In this document: piece by piece, positions 1-6,871 of the stretch
How positions within the stretch are numbered: the first letter of the stretch is position 1
How the letters are laid out: the number at the start of each line of letters is the position of its first letter
Assembly (NCBI GenBank): GCA_002409725.1
Contig: DHOI01000045.1
Coordinates: 710 to 13,379 of the forward strand
Direction: 5' to 3'
From: Christensenella sp. UBA5394
GTDB lineage: Bacteria; Bacillota; Clostridia; Christensenellales; CAG-138
DNA length: 12,670 bases
The notes under the pieces: generated by a model
Told to the model about the DNA's origin: nothing
Database searches by the model: none
What the model saw: only the letters and a program-made list of their open reading frames with translations
Made by a program: the position numbers and the translations under genes

Positions 1-1484
1 ACGCCGGGCAGGCCGAATTGGATCAGAACGCCCAGCTTTAATCGCGCCCTGGCCAGCACCGCCGCTTCCGCCCCGGGCTTCCACGCGGCCTGCTCCTTGC
101 GGGTTAGCGCATCCCGGTGAGGCGCGCCGGCCAGCGCCGTGCGCGCTCTGATGGTATCGTGGCTGCCCAGAATGTTGAGCTGAGCCTCGTAAAAGGGTTT
201 GGGGTAGTTCTCCATCAGGTCCATCAGGCGATCCACCAAGTCCGCAGCCGTGCCGCCGCCCAGCAGGAAGGAGAGCACCGCGTCCTTAAAGGGGTAGCCC
301 ATGGCGCTGTCCAGCTCGTGGCCATCCACATACTTGCGCCGCCGGCCAAAGCCTTCTTTATTGGAAGCGTCATCCCAGACCTCGCCCAGGAGCACGGCCT
401 CCGGATCGAGGGCCTTAAGCTTTTCGCGCAGAAAAGCGATAAAATCATCCGGCAGTTCATCCGCTACATCCAGGCGCCAGCTCGTTGCGCCCAGCGCGCC
501 GTAGTGCGCAAGAACATCGGCTATAAAGGCCATATAGCTCGGCTCGCTCTCGTTGACCTCGGGAAGGGAGCGGAAGCCCCACCAGCAGCGGTAATCATCC
601 GGATAGCGCTTGAAATCATACCAGGCGCGGTAGGGGGAATGCGGATCGGAACACGCGCCGCCCCCATAAACGCCTTTGGCGTCGAAATAGACGCTGTCGT
701 CCCCGGTGTGGGAGAACACGCCGTCCAGCATCACCCGCATGCCGTAGCCCGCCGCCGCCTCGATGAGCGCCCGAAGATCTTCCTCCGTGCCCAGGATGGG
801 GTCTACCTTAAGGTAATCCGACGTGTTGTAGCGGTGGTTGGAGGGGGAGAGGAATACGGGGTTGATGTATAGGCAGGTAACGCCCAAAGAGGCGAGGTAC
901 GGCAGCTTTTCGCGGATGCCTGCGAGGTTGCCGCCAAAGAAATCGCAGGGATCGTAATCCTTGGAGCCGGGCAGAGGCAGGTAAAGCGGCTCCTCCTGCC
1001 AATCTTCGTGCAGCAGCACCCGGTGCCCCAGGGCCTTGTGTTCCTCCACGCCCAGGATATTCCCGCTGCGGAAAAACCGATCCGGGAAGATCTGGTAAGC
1101 CACGCCCTTGCGGAACCAGGCCGGGGTTTCAAAGGCGGGGTCGTACACCGTGAGCTGCCAGGAGGGGGGCTGTTCGTCATAGAAGCGGCCGGGGCCGCCA
1201 TAGCCTTTCTGTACGCCGTAATAGCGCCTGCCCTCAGGGCCATCCCAAATAAAATGATACCAGATCAGGCCGGGGGCCTCTGCCGGGAGGATGAATTCCA
1301 CCGTCTCCCCGGCGCGCTCGCCCCGTATCAGGCGCTCCTGGCCATCGAGCCAGAGGCGCAGGGTGAGCCGCCCAGATCCCTTTATTTCTGCCAGGATGCG
1401 CACCTGCTCCCCGGCCTTCACGGCCCCAAAGGGTGCGCGGTAGCGCAGCCGCCTGGAATCGTGATAAACATAGTTTTCGTTCAT
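1..1484 (-). CDS. GH13 alpha-glucan hydrolase (neopullulanase/cyclomaltodextrinase-like), 3' end cut by window edge
   Basis: About 494 residues are visible; the gene continues past base 1. Residues 1-~120 look like the N-terminal beta domain (CBM34-like) of maltogenic amylases and neopullulanases. The TIM barrel begins near YQIFPDRF (Asp135). All four GH13 regions are visible: DGVFSH (Asp254), SWRLDVADE with the nucleophile Asp339, LLGEVWDD with acid/base Glu368, and GSHDT with transition-state Asp443. The visible sequence ends in QFGLPG, the conserved strand before the usual end of the barrel, so roughly 80-130 C-terminal residues are probably missing. The predicted role is cytoplasmic hydrolysis of alpha-1,4 (possibly alpha-1,6) glucans, because no signal peptide is visible. 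It lies on the same strand as the glycogen genes and could degrade or trim glycogen or maltodextrins. The exact specificity cannot be read from sequence. The ATG at 1484 is the only good start and has no visible Shine-Dalgarno sequence. Confidence 0.9.
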   Translation of the reverse strand, partial: MNENYVYHDSRRLRYRAPFGAVKAGEQVRILAEIKGSGRLTLRLWLDGQERLIRGERAGETVEFILPAEAPGLIWYHFIWDGPEGRRYYGVQKGYGGPGRFYDEQPPSWQLTVYDPAFETPAWFRKGVAYQIFPDRFFRSGNILGVEEHKALGHRVLLHEDWQEEPLYLPLPGSKDYDPCDFFGGNLAGIREKLPYLASLGVTCLYINPVFLSPSNHRYNTSDYLKVDPILGTEEDLRALIEAAAGYGMRVMLDGVFSHTGDDSVYFDAKGVYGGGACSDPHSPYRAWYDFKRYPDDYRCWWGFRSLPEVNESEPSYMAFIADVLAHYGALGATSWRLDVADELPDDFIAFLREKLKALDPEAVLLGEVWDDASNKEGFGRRRKYVDGHELDSAMGYPFKDAVLSFLLGGGTAADLVDRLMDLMENYPKPFYEAQLNILGSHDTIRARTALAGAPHRDALTRKEQAAWKPGAEAAVLARARLKLGVLIQFGLPG

Positions 1485-1491
1485 GGCTTTT

Positions 1492-1519
1492 ATTTTAGCA
1501 CAAAACCCCCGGGGAACAA
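1492..1519 (-). promoter_or_regulatory. Candidate promoter of the GH13 gene, close enough to imply a leaderless mRNA
   Basis: On the minus strand, TTGTTC (1514-1519) is followed after 16 bp by TAAAAT (1492-1497), preceded by TGC as in an extended -10 element. Only 7 bp separate this -10 from the ATG at 1484, so transcription would begin at or next to the start codon. The absence of a ribosome binding site fits that. The match is by eye; an unseen promoter further upstream remains possible. Confidence 0.45.
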
Positions 1520-1559
1520 CGGCTTTTGCAACATTGTCACAATTTCGCCGAGCGCCTGC

Positions 1560-1624
1560 CCTACGCGAGCGGTCCTACGCAGGTGGCGGCCCTACGCAGG
1601 CGGCGGCCCTACGCGGGCGGCGTA
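1560..1624. repeat. Short tandem repeat, 17-bp unit, about four copies
   Basis: CCTACGC begins at 1560, 1574, 1591 and 1608. The two middle copies are nearly identical 17-mers (CCTACGCAGGYGGCGGC), the first copy is 14 bp, and the last diverges after CCTACGCGGGCGGCG. The array is too short and has no spacer/repeat alternation, so it is not CRISPR. It lies between divergent promoters and could vary in copy number or bind a protein; neither can be shown here. Confidence 0.8.
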
Positions 1625-1743
1625 CTCGGGGCACAGCCTTTGGGATAATTGTTAAGCGAGAAGGCCGTTTGTTGTCTTCAGCGCTTTTTATGCCCTTTTC
1701 GGTGCGGCTTGGGGGCCAAAATCGACCGCTTATGCATCCGGGC

Positions 1744-1772
1744 GAGACAAAAAACCGTTTCTTCGCTATACT
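1744..1772 (+). promoter_or_regulatory. Candidate promoter of the LytTR-DUF3021 operon
   Basis: GAGACA (1744-1749, 4 of 6 matches to the -35 consensus) is followed after exactly 17 bp by TATACT (1767-1772, 5 of 6). The start codon lies 30 bp downstream. ACCGTTTCT (1754-1762), which resembles a LytTR half-site, lies inside the spacer, and a second similar 9-mer, ACCGCTTAT, lies at 1725-1733. Their 29-bp period differs from the usual ~21 bp of LytTR direct repeats. Confidence 0.5.
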
Positions 1773-1802
1773 GGCAGCATAAGAAGTTAAGCGAGGTGGC
1801 GC

Positions 1803-2252
1803 ATGAAGATTATGCTGGAACAGGCCGCCCTGGCCGAGCCGGAGGTGTGCATTCGCGGGGAGCTGGCTAGCCCCCAGGTCACGGCCCTCATCGCCGCCCT
1901 GCAGCGCGTGGGCGGGCTGGGGAAGATATTCCTCTACCGGGATGAGCGGGAGTATCCCTTCGACCCGGGGGAGATCAGCTTCTTTGAGGCCCGGGGCAGC
2001 AAGGTATACGCCCGCTGCGGCGGGGAGGAATATGAAACGCGGCATAAGCTCTACGAGCTGTGCGAGCTGCTGGCCTGTAAAGGCTTCGTGCAGATCAGCA
2101 AAGGTGTGGTGGCCAATGTGGATTCCATCCGTAGCGTAGAAGCGGAGTTTTCCGGCAACTACACCGCCCTGCTCAAGGATGGCAAAACCCAGCTGACCAT
2201 CTCCCGCAAATACATGAAGGATTTTCGCAATTATGTAATGGAGGTAAAATAA
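1803..2252 (+). CDS. Stand-alone LytTR-family DNA-binding regulator
   Basis: This is a 149-residue cytoplasmic protein. Residues ~54-147 form a LytTR DNA-binding domain: ISFFEARGSKVYA, then FVQISKGVVANVDSI, and the C-terminal TISRKYMKDF block typical of the fold. The first ~45 residues do not resemble a response-regulator receiver domain, so it is not a two-component regulator. AGGTGG at 1794-1799 is the ribosome binding site, with a short 3-nt spacer. It ends 1 bp before a DUF3021 membrane protein, whose ribosome binding site lies within this gene's last codons. In related streptococcal LytTR regulatory systems (HdrRM, BrsRM) a membrane partner restrains the LytTR protein and the regulator activates its own operon; the same logic is inferred here. 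The target genes are unknown. Confidence 0.9.
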   Translation: MKIMLEQAALAEPEVCIRGELASPQVTALIAALQRVGGLGKIFLYRDEREYPFDPGEISFFEARGSKVYARCGGEEYETRHKLYELCELLACKGFVQISKGVVANVDSIRSVEAEFSGNYTALLKDGKTQLTISRKYMKDFRNYVMEVK

Positions 2253-2253
2253 T

Positions 2254-2643
2254 ATGTTTAAAAAGGTTTTAGAGCACGTCGGCGTGGGCTTGGCCATAGG
2301 CTCGGTGATCTCCACGGCCTGCATAGCCCTGCTGGGCGGCCTGGATGGCACCCTGATCCAGGTGATGGCCTGGCTGGCGGCCTCGGCGCTGATCGGTATA
2401 GTCTCCCTGATCTACGACATCGAGGCGCTGTCCCTGCCCCTGGCCATCGGCCTGCACGCGCTGCTGTGCCTGGGCGTATCCCTTGGCACCGGCTATTTGC
2501 TGGGCTATGGGGAGGGCGTCGGCCCCCTGTTTAGGATGCTGCTGCCCGTCTTTATCATCATCTACCTGGCCATCGGGCTGGGCGTTTGGCTCTATGGCCG
2601 CTACTGCGCCCGTATCACCAGCGAGCGGCTGGCGAAGAAGTAA
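2254..2643 (+). CDS. DUF3021-like four-helix membrane protein, partner of the LytTR regulator
   Basis: This 129-residue hydrophobic protein has four predicted membrane helices (about residues 9-29, 35-54, 60-84 and 92-113) and a short basic C-terminal tail (RYCARITSERLAKK). Size, helix count and position directly after a LytTR gene match the DUF3021 family. Start ATG 2254 has GGAGGT about 8 nt upstream, overlapping the end of the LytTR gene, so translation is probably coupled. The likely role, by analogy with LytTR regulatory systems, is a membrane-bound inhibitor or sensor controlling the regulator. The signal sensed cannot be inferred. A strong hairpin follows 20 bp after the stop. Confidence 0.8.
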   Translation: MFKKVLEHVGVGLAIGSVISTACIALLGGLDGTLIQVMAWLAASALIGIVSLIYDIEALSLPLAIGLHALLCLGVSLGTGYLLGYGEGVGPLFRMLLPVFIIIYLAIGLGVWLYGRYCARITSERLAKK

Positions 2644-2662
2644 AGGAACAACGAACCAACAT

Positions 2663-2700
2663 GGCCCGGCGCATCCTTCATGCGCCGGGCCGTTGCTTAT
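2663..2700. terminator. GC-rich terminator hairpin between convergent DUF3021 gene and glgA
   Basis: A perfect 12-bp stem is formed by GGCCCGGCGCAT (2663-2674) and ATGCGCCGGGCC (2680-2691) with loop CCTTC. The downstream plus-strand sequence, GTTGCTTAT, is only a weak T tract. On the minus strand the hairpin is followed by a loosely T-rich stretch. It may serve both converging operons. Confidence 0.75.
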
Positions 2701-2727
2701 ATCCTAAGTCTATAAGGTTATTCTGGT

Positions 2728-2743
2728 TACTCTTTTAAGAGTA
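2728..2743. repeat. 16-bp AT-rich palindrome downstream of glgA
   Basis: TACTCTT and AAGAGTA flank a TT centre, giving a near-perfect palindrome 34 bp beyond the glgA stop codon. It has no adjacent T run, so it is not a convincing terminator on its own. It may be a minor 3'-end structure of the glg transcript. Confidence 0.4.
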
Positions 2744-2776
2744 CCGGGGGTGTGGGCAGAGCCCCTGCCGATCCCC

Positions 2777-4372
2777 CTACAAGCTCCGATATAAATCCAT
2801 ATACTGCCGCGCGCTCTTATCCCAGGTGAAGTGGGCGCGCATGCCGCGCGTTTGGAGGCTCTGCCAGGAGGCGGGGTAATCGAAGAAGGTCTCGAGGGCG
2901 CGATCGAGAGCGCCCAGCATATCCCCGGCGTCGTAGAAGGTAAAGGTGAACCCCAGGCCTTCGTCTGTGAACTTATTGTAGGGCGCGATACTATCCCTGA
3001 GGCCGCCCGTTTCGCGCACGATAGGCACGGAGCCATAGCGCAGGGCGATGAGCTGGGCCAGGCCGCAGGGCTCGAACTGCGAGGGCATAAGGAACATATC
3101 GCTGCCCGCGTAGACCCGGTTTGCCATGGGCGGGTTATGCTCCAGCCAGCAGCCTACCCGGCCGGGCCAACGCCAGCAGGCCCAGGAGAAAAGCTGCTCG
3201 TAGCGCCGCTCGCCGGTGCCCAGCATCACAAACTGCATGCGCCTATCCATAAAGCGCTCCATAGCCTGCTCAATCAGGTCGAGGCCCTTTTGATCTGTCA
3301 GGCGGGTGACCATACCCACGATGGGCGCGTCCGCATCGGCATCCAGGTTAAAATAATCCTGCAAATCCCGTTTGCAGCGGGCCTTGCCGGCGAGGTCGTC
3401 GGCGCTGAAGTGGGCGGCGATGTGCGGATCCGTAGCGGGGTCGTAGAGGGATTCATCCAGGCCGTTGAGGATGCCGCTCACCCGGCCCCGGGCGCGGAGC
3501 ACGCCGTCGAGCGTTTCGCCATAGCCGCTGGATTGGATCTCGGAAGCATAGGAGGGGCTCACGGTGGTTACTGCGTCCGCCATGACCAGGGCCGCCTTCA
3601 TGAAATTGGCCTTGCCGTAATATTCGATATAATCCTGGTTGAAAAGGCCGCCGCTCAGGCTTAAAAGCTCGGAAACGAAGGGCCAATCAAACACGCCCTG
3701 GTAGCGCAGGTTGTGGATGGTAAAGAGGGTGCGCACGCGGGCGTAATCCGCCAGGCAGTTGTATTGCAGCTTCAAAAGGGCCACGGCCATGGCCGCCTGC
3801 CAATCATGGGCATGCAGAACATCCGGGAAAAAGCCGATGTGCGGCAGGCAGTCCAGCACAGCCTTGGAGAAAAAGGCGAAGCGCTCGGCCTCGTCGTTGC
3901 AGGCATGGCCATAAATATAATTGCGGCCGAAATAATACTCATTGTCCACAAAATAGAAGGTAACCCCATCCTGCTGGAGGACCTCGATGCCGCAATACTG
4001 GCTGCGCCAGCCCAGCGGTACAGGGAAATCGCATACGTGCGCCATGCGCTGCTTGTATTCCTCCTCGATGGCGGAATATTTGGGCAGGATCACGCGCACA
4101 TCTACGCCCAGCTTTTTCAGCTCCTTGGGAAGCGCGCCCAGCACATCCGCCAGGCCGCCCGTTTTGATAAAGGGCACGCATTCGCTGGCCGCCAGCAGCA
4201 CGCGCAGCGGCCGGGGCTGGCACGGGGGACGGGATTGGCTGTCATGGACAGGCCGCGCAGCAGGGGCGGCTGCCTGGGGCGCTGCTGGCGTGGCTGCGGG
4301 AGCGAGCCGGGTGGCGAAGATCACCGCTGGAGCTGTGGTTTGGATAGGCCGGATGGCCGGAGTATCTGGCAT
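2777..4372 (-). CDS. glgA: Glycogen synthase GlgA (ADP-glucose dependent, GT5) with an Ala/Pro-rich N-terminal extension
   Basis: Transfers glucose from ADP-glucose to the non-reducing end of alpha-1,4-glucan in the cytoplasm. The GT5 core starts near residue 56. KTGGLADV (Lys70) is the ADP-glucose-binding N-terminal loop, HAHDW spans 187-191, TRLTDQKG (Arg357, Lys362) and FEPCGL (Glu434) supply the C-terminal active-site residues. The protein has 531 residues against the usual ~470-490; the excess is residues 1-55, rich in Ala, Pro and Arg and without hydrophobic segments typical of signal peptides. The ATG at 4372 is preceded by AAGGAG (4377-4382) with a 4-nt spacer, and no ATG or other well-placed start follows before the core, so the extension is probably translated. 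It lies downstream of glgBCD, separated by 123 bp that contain a hairpin and a possible promoter, so it may be expressed both with the operon and separately. Confidence 0.96.
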   Translation of the reverse strand: MPDTPAIRPIQTTAPAVIFATRLAPAATPAAPQAAAPAARPVHDSQSRPPCQPRPLRVLLAASECVPFIKTGGLADVLGALPKELKKLGVDVRVILPKYSAIEEEYKQRMAHVCDFPVPLGWRSQYCGIEVLQQDGVTFYFVDNEYYFGRNYIYGHACNDEAERFAFFSKAVLDCLPHIGFFPDVLHAHDWQAAMAVALLKLQYNCLADYARVRTLFTIHNLRYQGVFDWPFVSELLSLSGGLFNQDYIEYYGKANFMKAALVMADAVTTVSPSYASEIQSSGYGETLDGVLRARGRVSGILNGLDESLYDPATDPHIAAHFSADDLAGKARCKRDLQDYFNLDADADAPIVGMVTRLTDQKGLDLIEQAMERFMDRRMQFVMLGTGERRYEQLFSWACWRWPGRVGCWLEHNPPMANRVYAGSDMFLMPSQFEPCGLAQLIALRYGSVPIVRETGGLRDSIAPYNKFTDEGLGFTFTFYDAGDMLGALDRALETFFDYPASWQSLQTRGMRAHFTWDKSARQYMDLYRSL

Positions 4373-4419
4373 GGTGCTCCTTTCCGCCTGTAAGGCTTAG
4401 AAGAGGTTCATATGCATTC

Positions 4420-4448
4420 ACTATATACCGCGGGCGGCCCAGCCGCAA
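4420..4448 (-). promoter_or_regulatory. Possible internal promoter for glgA
   Basis: On the minus strand TTGCGG (4443-4448) is separated by 17 bp from TATAGT (4420-4425, 5 of 6 matches). The -35 matches only 3 of 6 positions. The elements overlap the 3' half of the glgD-glgA hairpin. This would give glgA a 5' leader of roughly 40 nt. Confidence 0.35.
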
Positions 4449-4479
4449 GCCCCCTTTGAGGGGATGCGCAGGCCGCCCG
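4431..4479 (-). promoter_or_regulatory. Long hairpin in the glgD-glgA gap
   Basis: CGGGCGGCC (4431-4439) pairs perfectly with GGCCGCCCG (4471-4479). Inside lies a smaller CCCC/GGGG hairpin with loop TTTGA (4451-4463). No T run follows on the minus strand, so it does not look like a full Rho-independent terminator. It may stabilise the glgBCD mRNA end, or reduce read-through into glgA. Confidence 0.55.
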
Positions 4480-4495
4480 TAAGCATACCGAAAAA

Positions 4496-5620
4496 CTAGA
4501 TGCTGCTACCCTTGCGGATGATGACCGGAAAGCTTTCGTAGCCTGCCAAACGGCGGCCGCTATGCACGGTGCAGCCCTTGTCGAGGATCACGTGATCCAG
4601 CTCGCAGCCCTCCTGGATATCGCAGCCCTGCAGCACCAGGCAGTTGGTGAGCCTGGTGCCCCGCGCGACCTTTACGCCGCGGAAGAGCACGCAGGAATCC
4701 ACCTCGCCCTCGATCACGCAGCCATCCGCCACCAGGCTGTTGCGCACCTTAGCAGTGGAAAGATAGCGCGCGGGCACCTCGTCCTTAACTTTGGTGTAGA
4801 TGGGGTGGTCGGGGTTGAAGAGGTCGGCCCGAACCTCTTTTTTGAGGGCGTTCATATTGTGCGTGAAATAGGAGGCGATGGAGCTGAGGCAGCCGATATA
4901 GCCATCGTAGCGCCAGCCGTAGAGCTTGAGGGTGTTTACCTTGCGCAGGAGCACATCGCGGATGAAATCCGTGCAGCCGTGACTGGCCGCTTCCTCGATG
5001 AGATATTCTAGCAGAGCCTTTTCGAGGATAAATACATCGCAGGAGGAATGGCAGCTGCTGGGCCTGTAGGGGTTCAATTGAAGGTCCGTGATGCGGCCGG
5101 TATCATCCAGCTCCATGCGCAGCTCGTCGAACTGGTCGTCGTTATGGCCAACGGTTACATCGTTGTACATGATGGTGATATCCGCCCCGGTATCGATGTG
5201 CTGGTCGACCATGGCGCGGAAGGTGGTGTTGAACACGGTATGGCTGCCGGTGAGGATCACATAGCGCTGGGTTGATCTGCGGATATAGCCCAGCACGGAG
5301 CGCAAGGCGTCCAGCGTGCCCTTGTAAATACCGGTGTTGTCGTGGGTGACGAAGGGGGGCAGGATGAAGAGGCCGTCGTGCTTGCGGTGCAGTTCCCATT
5401 CCTTGCCGGAGCCAAGGTGATCCATCAGGGAGTGGTAGTTCTTCTGGGCGATGAGGCCCACGTTAGAGATGCCCGTATTCACCATGGAGGAGAGCACGAA
5501 ATCAATGCAACGGTAACGCCCGGCAAAGGGCACGGCGGCCACAGAGCGGGAATAGGTGAGATCCCTTAGCTGCATGCTGGATTCGCCCGTATAGATCAAA
5601 CCGAATACGTTGCCCTGCAT
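4496..5620 (-). CDS. glgD: GlgD, regulatory/non-catalytic paralogue of ADP-glucose pyrophosphorylase
   Basis: This 374-residue protein has the sugar nucleotidyltransferase N-terminal fold and a C-terminal left-handed beta-helix (about 285-370). It keeps the structural motif AGRYRCIDFVLS (33-44) but lacks two catalytic hallmarks seen in the adjacent GlgC: the glycine-rich GGQGSRL loop is replaced by IYTGESS, and SGDH is replaced by TGSH (124-127), losing the catalytic Asp. This is the signature of GlgD, which in Firmicutes pairs with GlgC to form the active, tuned enzyme. ATG 5620 is preceded by AGGAGGT located in the last codons of glgC, with a gap of 3 bp, so the two subunits are probably made in linked amounts. 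Confidence 0.95.
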   Translation of the reverse strand: MQGNVFGLIYTGESSMQLRDLTYSRSVAAVPFAGRYRCIDFVLSSMVNTGISNVGLIAQKNYHSLMDHLGSGKEWELHRKHDGLFILPPFVTHDNTGIYKGTLDALRSVLGYIRRSTQRYVILTGSHTVFNTTFRAMVDQHIDTGADITIMYNDVTVGHNDDQFDELRMELDDTGRITDLQLNPYRPSSCHSSCDVFILEKALLEYLIEEAASHGCTDFIRDVLLRKVNTLKLYGWRYDGYIGCLSSIASYFTHNMNALKKEVRADLFNPDHPIYTKVKDEVPARYLSTAKVRNSLVADGCVIEGEVDSCVLFRGVKVARGTRLTNCLVLQGCDIQEGCELDHVILDKGCTVHSGRRLAGYESFPVIIRKGSSI

Positions 5621-5623
5621 AGC

Positions 5624-6871
5624 CTACACCTCCTGAATGCAGCCGTAGATGCCCGTGTTGACGATCATGCCCACAGGCACCCGGCTATCCGCCGCGATTT
5701 CTGTGCCGCTGGCGATGAGGGTGATATCGCCGGTGAGGGAGGTATCGTAATCCCCATCCCCCGGCAGGCGCTCTGCGCCCACCTCGGCGCATTGGCCCAC
5801 GATGGAGCTTTCGCCCACGATGGCCTTGCGCAGGATGGCGTTTTTGCAGATTTTGGCGCCGGGCATCAGCACGCAGTCCGTCACTTTGGCGCCTTCCTCC
5901 ACCGTAACGCCTGCGAAGAGGATGCTGTGGTGCACATCGCCCAATATCTCGCAGCCCTCGGTGACCAAGGAGGCGGTAATGCTCGCTTCCTTGCCCACGC
6001 AGTGCGGCGGCATGATGGGGGATTTGCTGTAAATGCGCCAGGGCTTATCGTGCCAGAGCTGGCTCGAGAGATCCAGCAGCGGCGGGTCGGCGATGATATC
6101 CATATTGGCCTCCCAGAGGCTTTGCACCGTGCCCACATCCTTCCAGTAGCTGTTGAATTCGTAGGCGCGCAGCTTGCAGCCCGCAGCCAGCATCCTGGGG
6201 ATGACATCCTTGCCGAAGTCGTTCTCGGAAGCGGGGTCTTTATTATCCGCGATGAGATATTTCCGAAGGATGGGCCAGGCAAAGATGTAAATACCCATGG
6301 AGGCCTTATTGCTCTTGGGCTTTGACGGCTTTTCTTCGAATTCGATAATGTTGCCGGCCTCGTCCGTGTTCATGATGCCGAAGCGGCTGGCTTCTTCCAT
6401 GGGCACGGCGCGCACGGCGATGGTAGCCTCGGCTCCGCCGTCGATATGCTCTTGCAGCATTTTGGAATAATCCATTTTATAGATATGGTCGCCGGAGAGG
6501 ATGAGCACATATTCCGGGTCGTATTGCTCCACGAAGGAAATGTTTTGGTAGATGGCGTTGGCTGTGCCGGAATACCACTCGCCCCGGTTGCCCGAGACAT
6601 AGGGCGGCAGCACGAAAACGCCGCCGCTGTTGCGGTCGAGGTCCCACGCCTGGCCGGTGCCGATGTAGGCGTTGAGCTCCATGGGTTCGTATTGGGTTAG
6701 CACGCCCACGGTGTCGATATCGGAATTGACGCAGTTGGAGAGGGGGAAATCGATGATGCGGTACCTGCCGCCAAAGGGCACGGCGGGCTTGGCCATGCGG
6801 TTGGTGAGCACGCTGAGCCGACTACCCTGGCCCCCGGCTAGCAGCATAGCCACGATCGTTTTCTTTATCAT
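5624..6871 (-). CDS. glgC: Glucose-1-phosphate adenylyltransferase GlgC (ADP-glucose pyrophosphorylase catalytic subunit)
   Basis: Makes ADP-glucose and pyrophosphate from ATP and glucose-1-phosphate, the committed step of bacterial glycogen synthesis. It has 415 residues, normal for the family. Motifs: LAGGQGSRL (11-19) binds the nucleotide, GGRYRIIDF (34-42), [10 protein letters not shown] (126-135) with the metal-binding Asp128, FEEKP (178-182) with the glucose-1-phosphate-binding Lys, and SMGIYIF (191-197). A beta-helix domain follows from about residue 290. The ATG overlaps the glgB stop as ATGA, and a GGGAGGAG ribosome binding site lies in the end of glgB about 9 nt upstream, so expression is coupled to glgB. 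Confidence 0.97.
   Translation of the reverse strand: MIKKTIVAMLLAGGQGSRLSVLTNRMAKPAVPFGGRYRIIDFPLSNCVNSDIDTVGVLTQYEPMELNAYIGTGQAWDLDRNSGGVFVLPPYVSGNRGEWYSGTANAIYQNISFVEQYDPEYVLILSGDHIYKMDYSKMLQEHIDGGAEATIAVRAVPMEEASRFGIMNTDEAGNIIEFEEKPSKPKSNKASMGIYIFAWPILRKYLIADNKDPASENDFGKDVIPRMLAAGCKLRAYEFNSYWKDVGTVQSLWEANMDIIADPPLLDLSSQLWHDKPWRIYSKSPIMPPHCVGKEASITASLVTEGCEILGDVHHSILFAGVTVEEGAKVTDCVLMPGAKICKNAILRKAIVGESSIVGQCAEVGAERLPGDGDYDTSLTGDITLIASGTEIAADSRVPVGMIVNTGIYGCIQEV

Larger units (their letters stand above)
1485..1802. other. 318-bp intergenic region between the divergent GH13 and LytTR genes
   Basis: No convincing gene is present on either strand; the short open frames here have no ribosome binding site and no recognisable family. 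The left end holds the GH13 promoter candidate, the middle a GC-rich tandem repeat (1560-1624), and the right end the LytTR promoter candidate and its ribosome binding site (AGGTGG, 1794-1799). The part from about 1625 to 1740 shows nothing I can name. Confidence 0.6.

Noticed and set aside
1560..1624. CRISPR-like array
   Set aside because: The units abut without spacers, are only 14-17 bp long, and no cas gene is nearby.
1575..2351. Minus-strand frame across the LytTR gene
   Set aside because: It is the complement of a clear LytTR domain with proper start signals and matches no known family.
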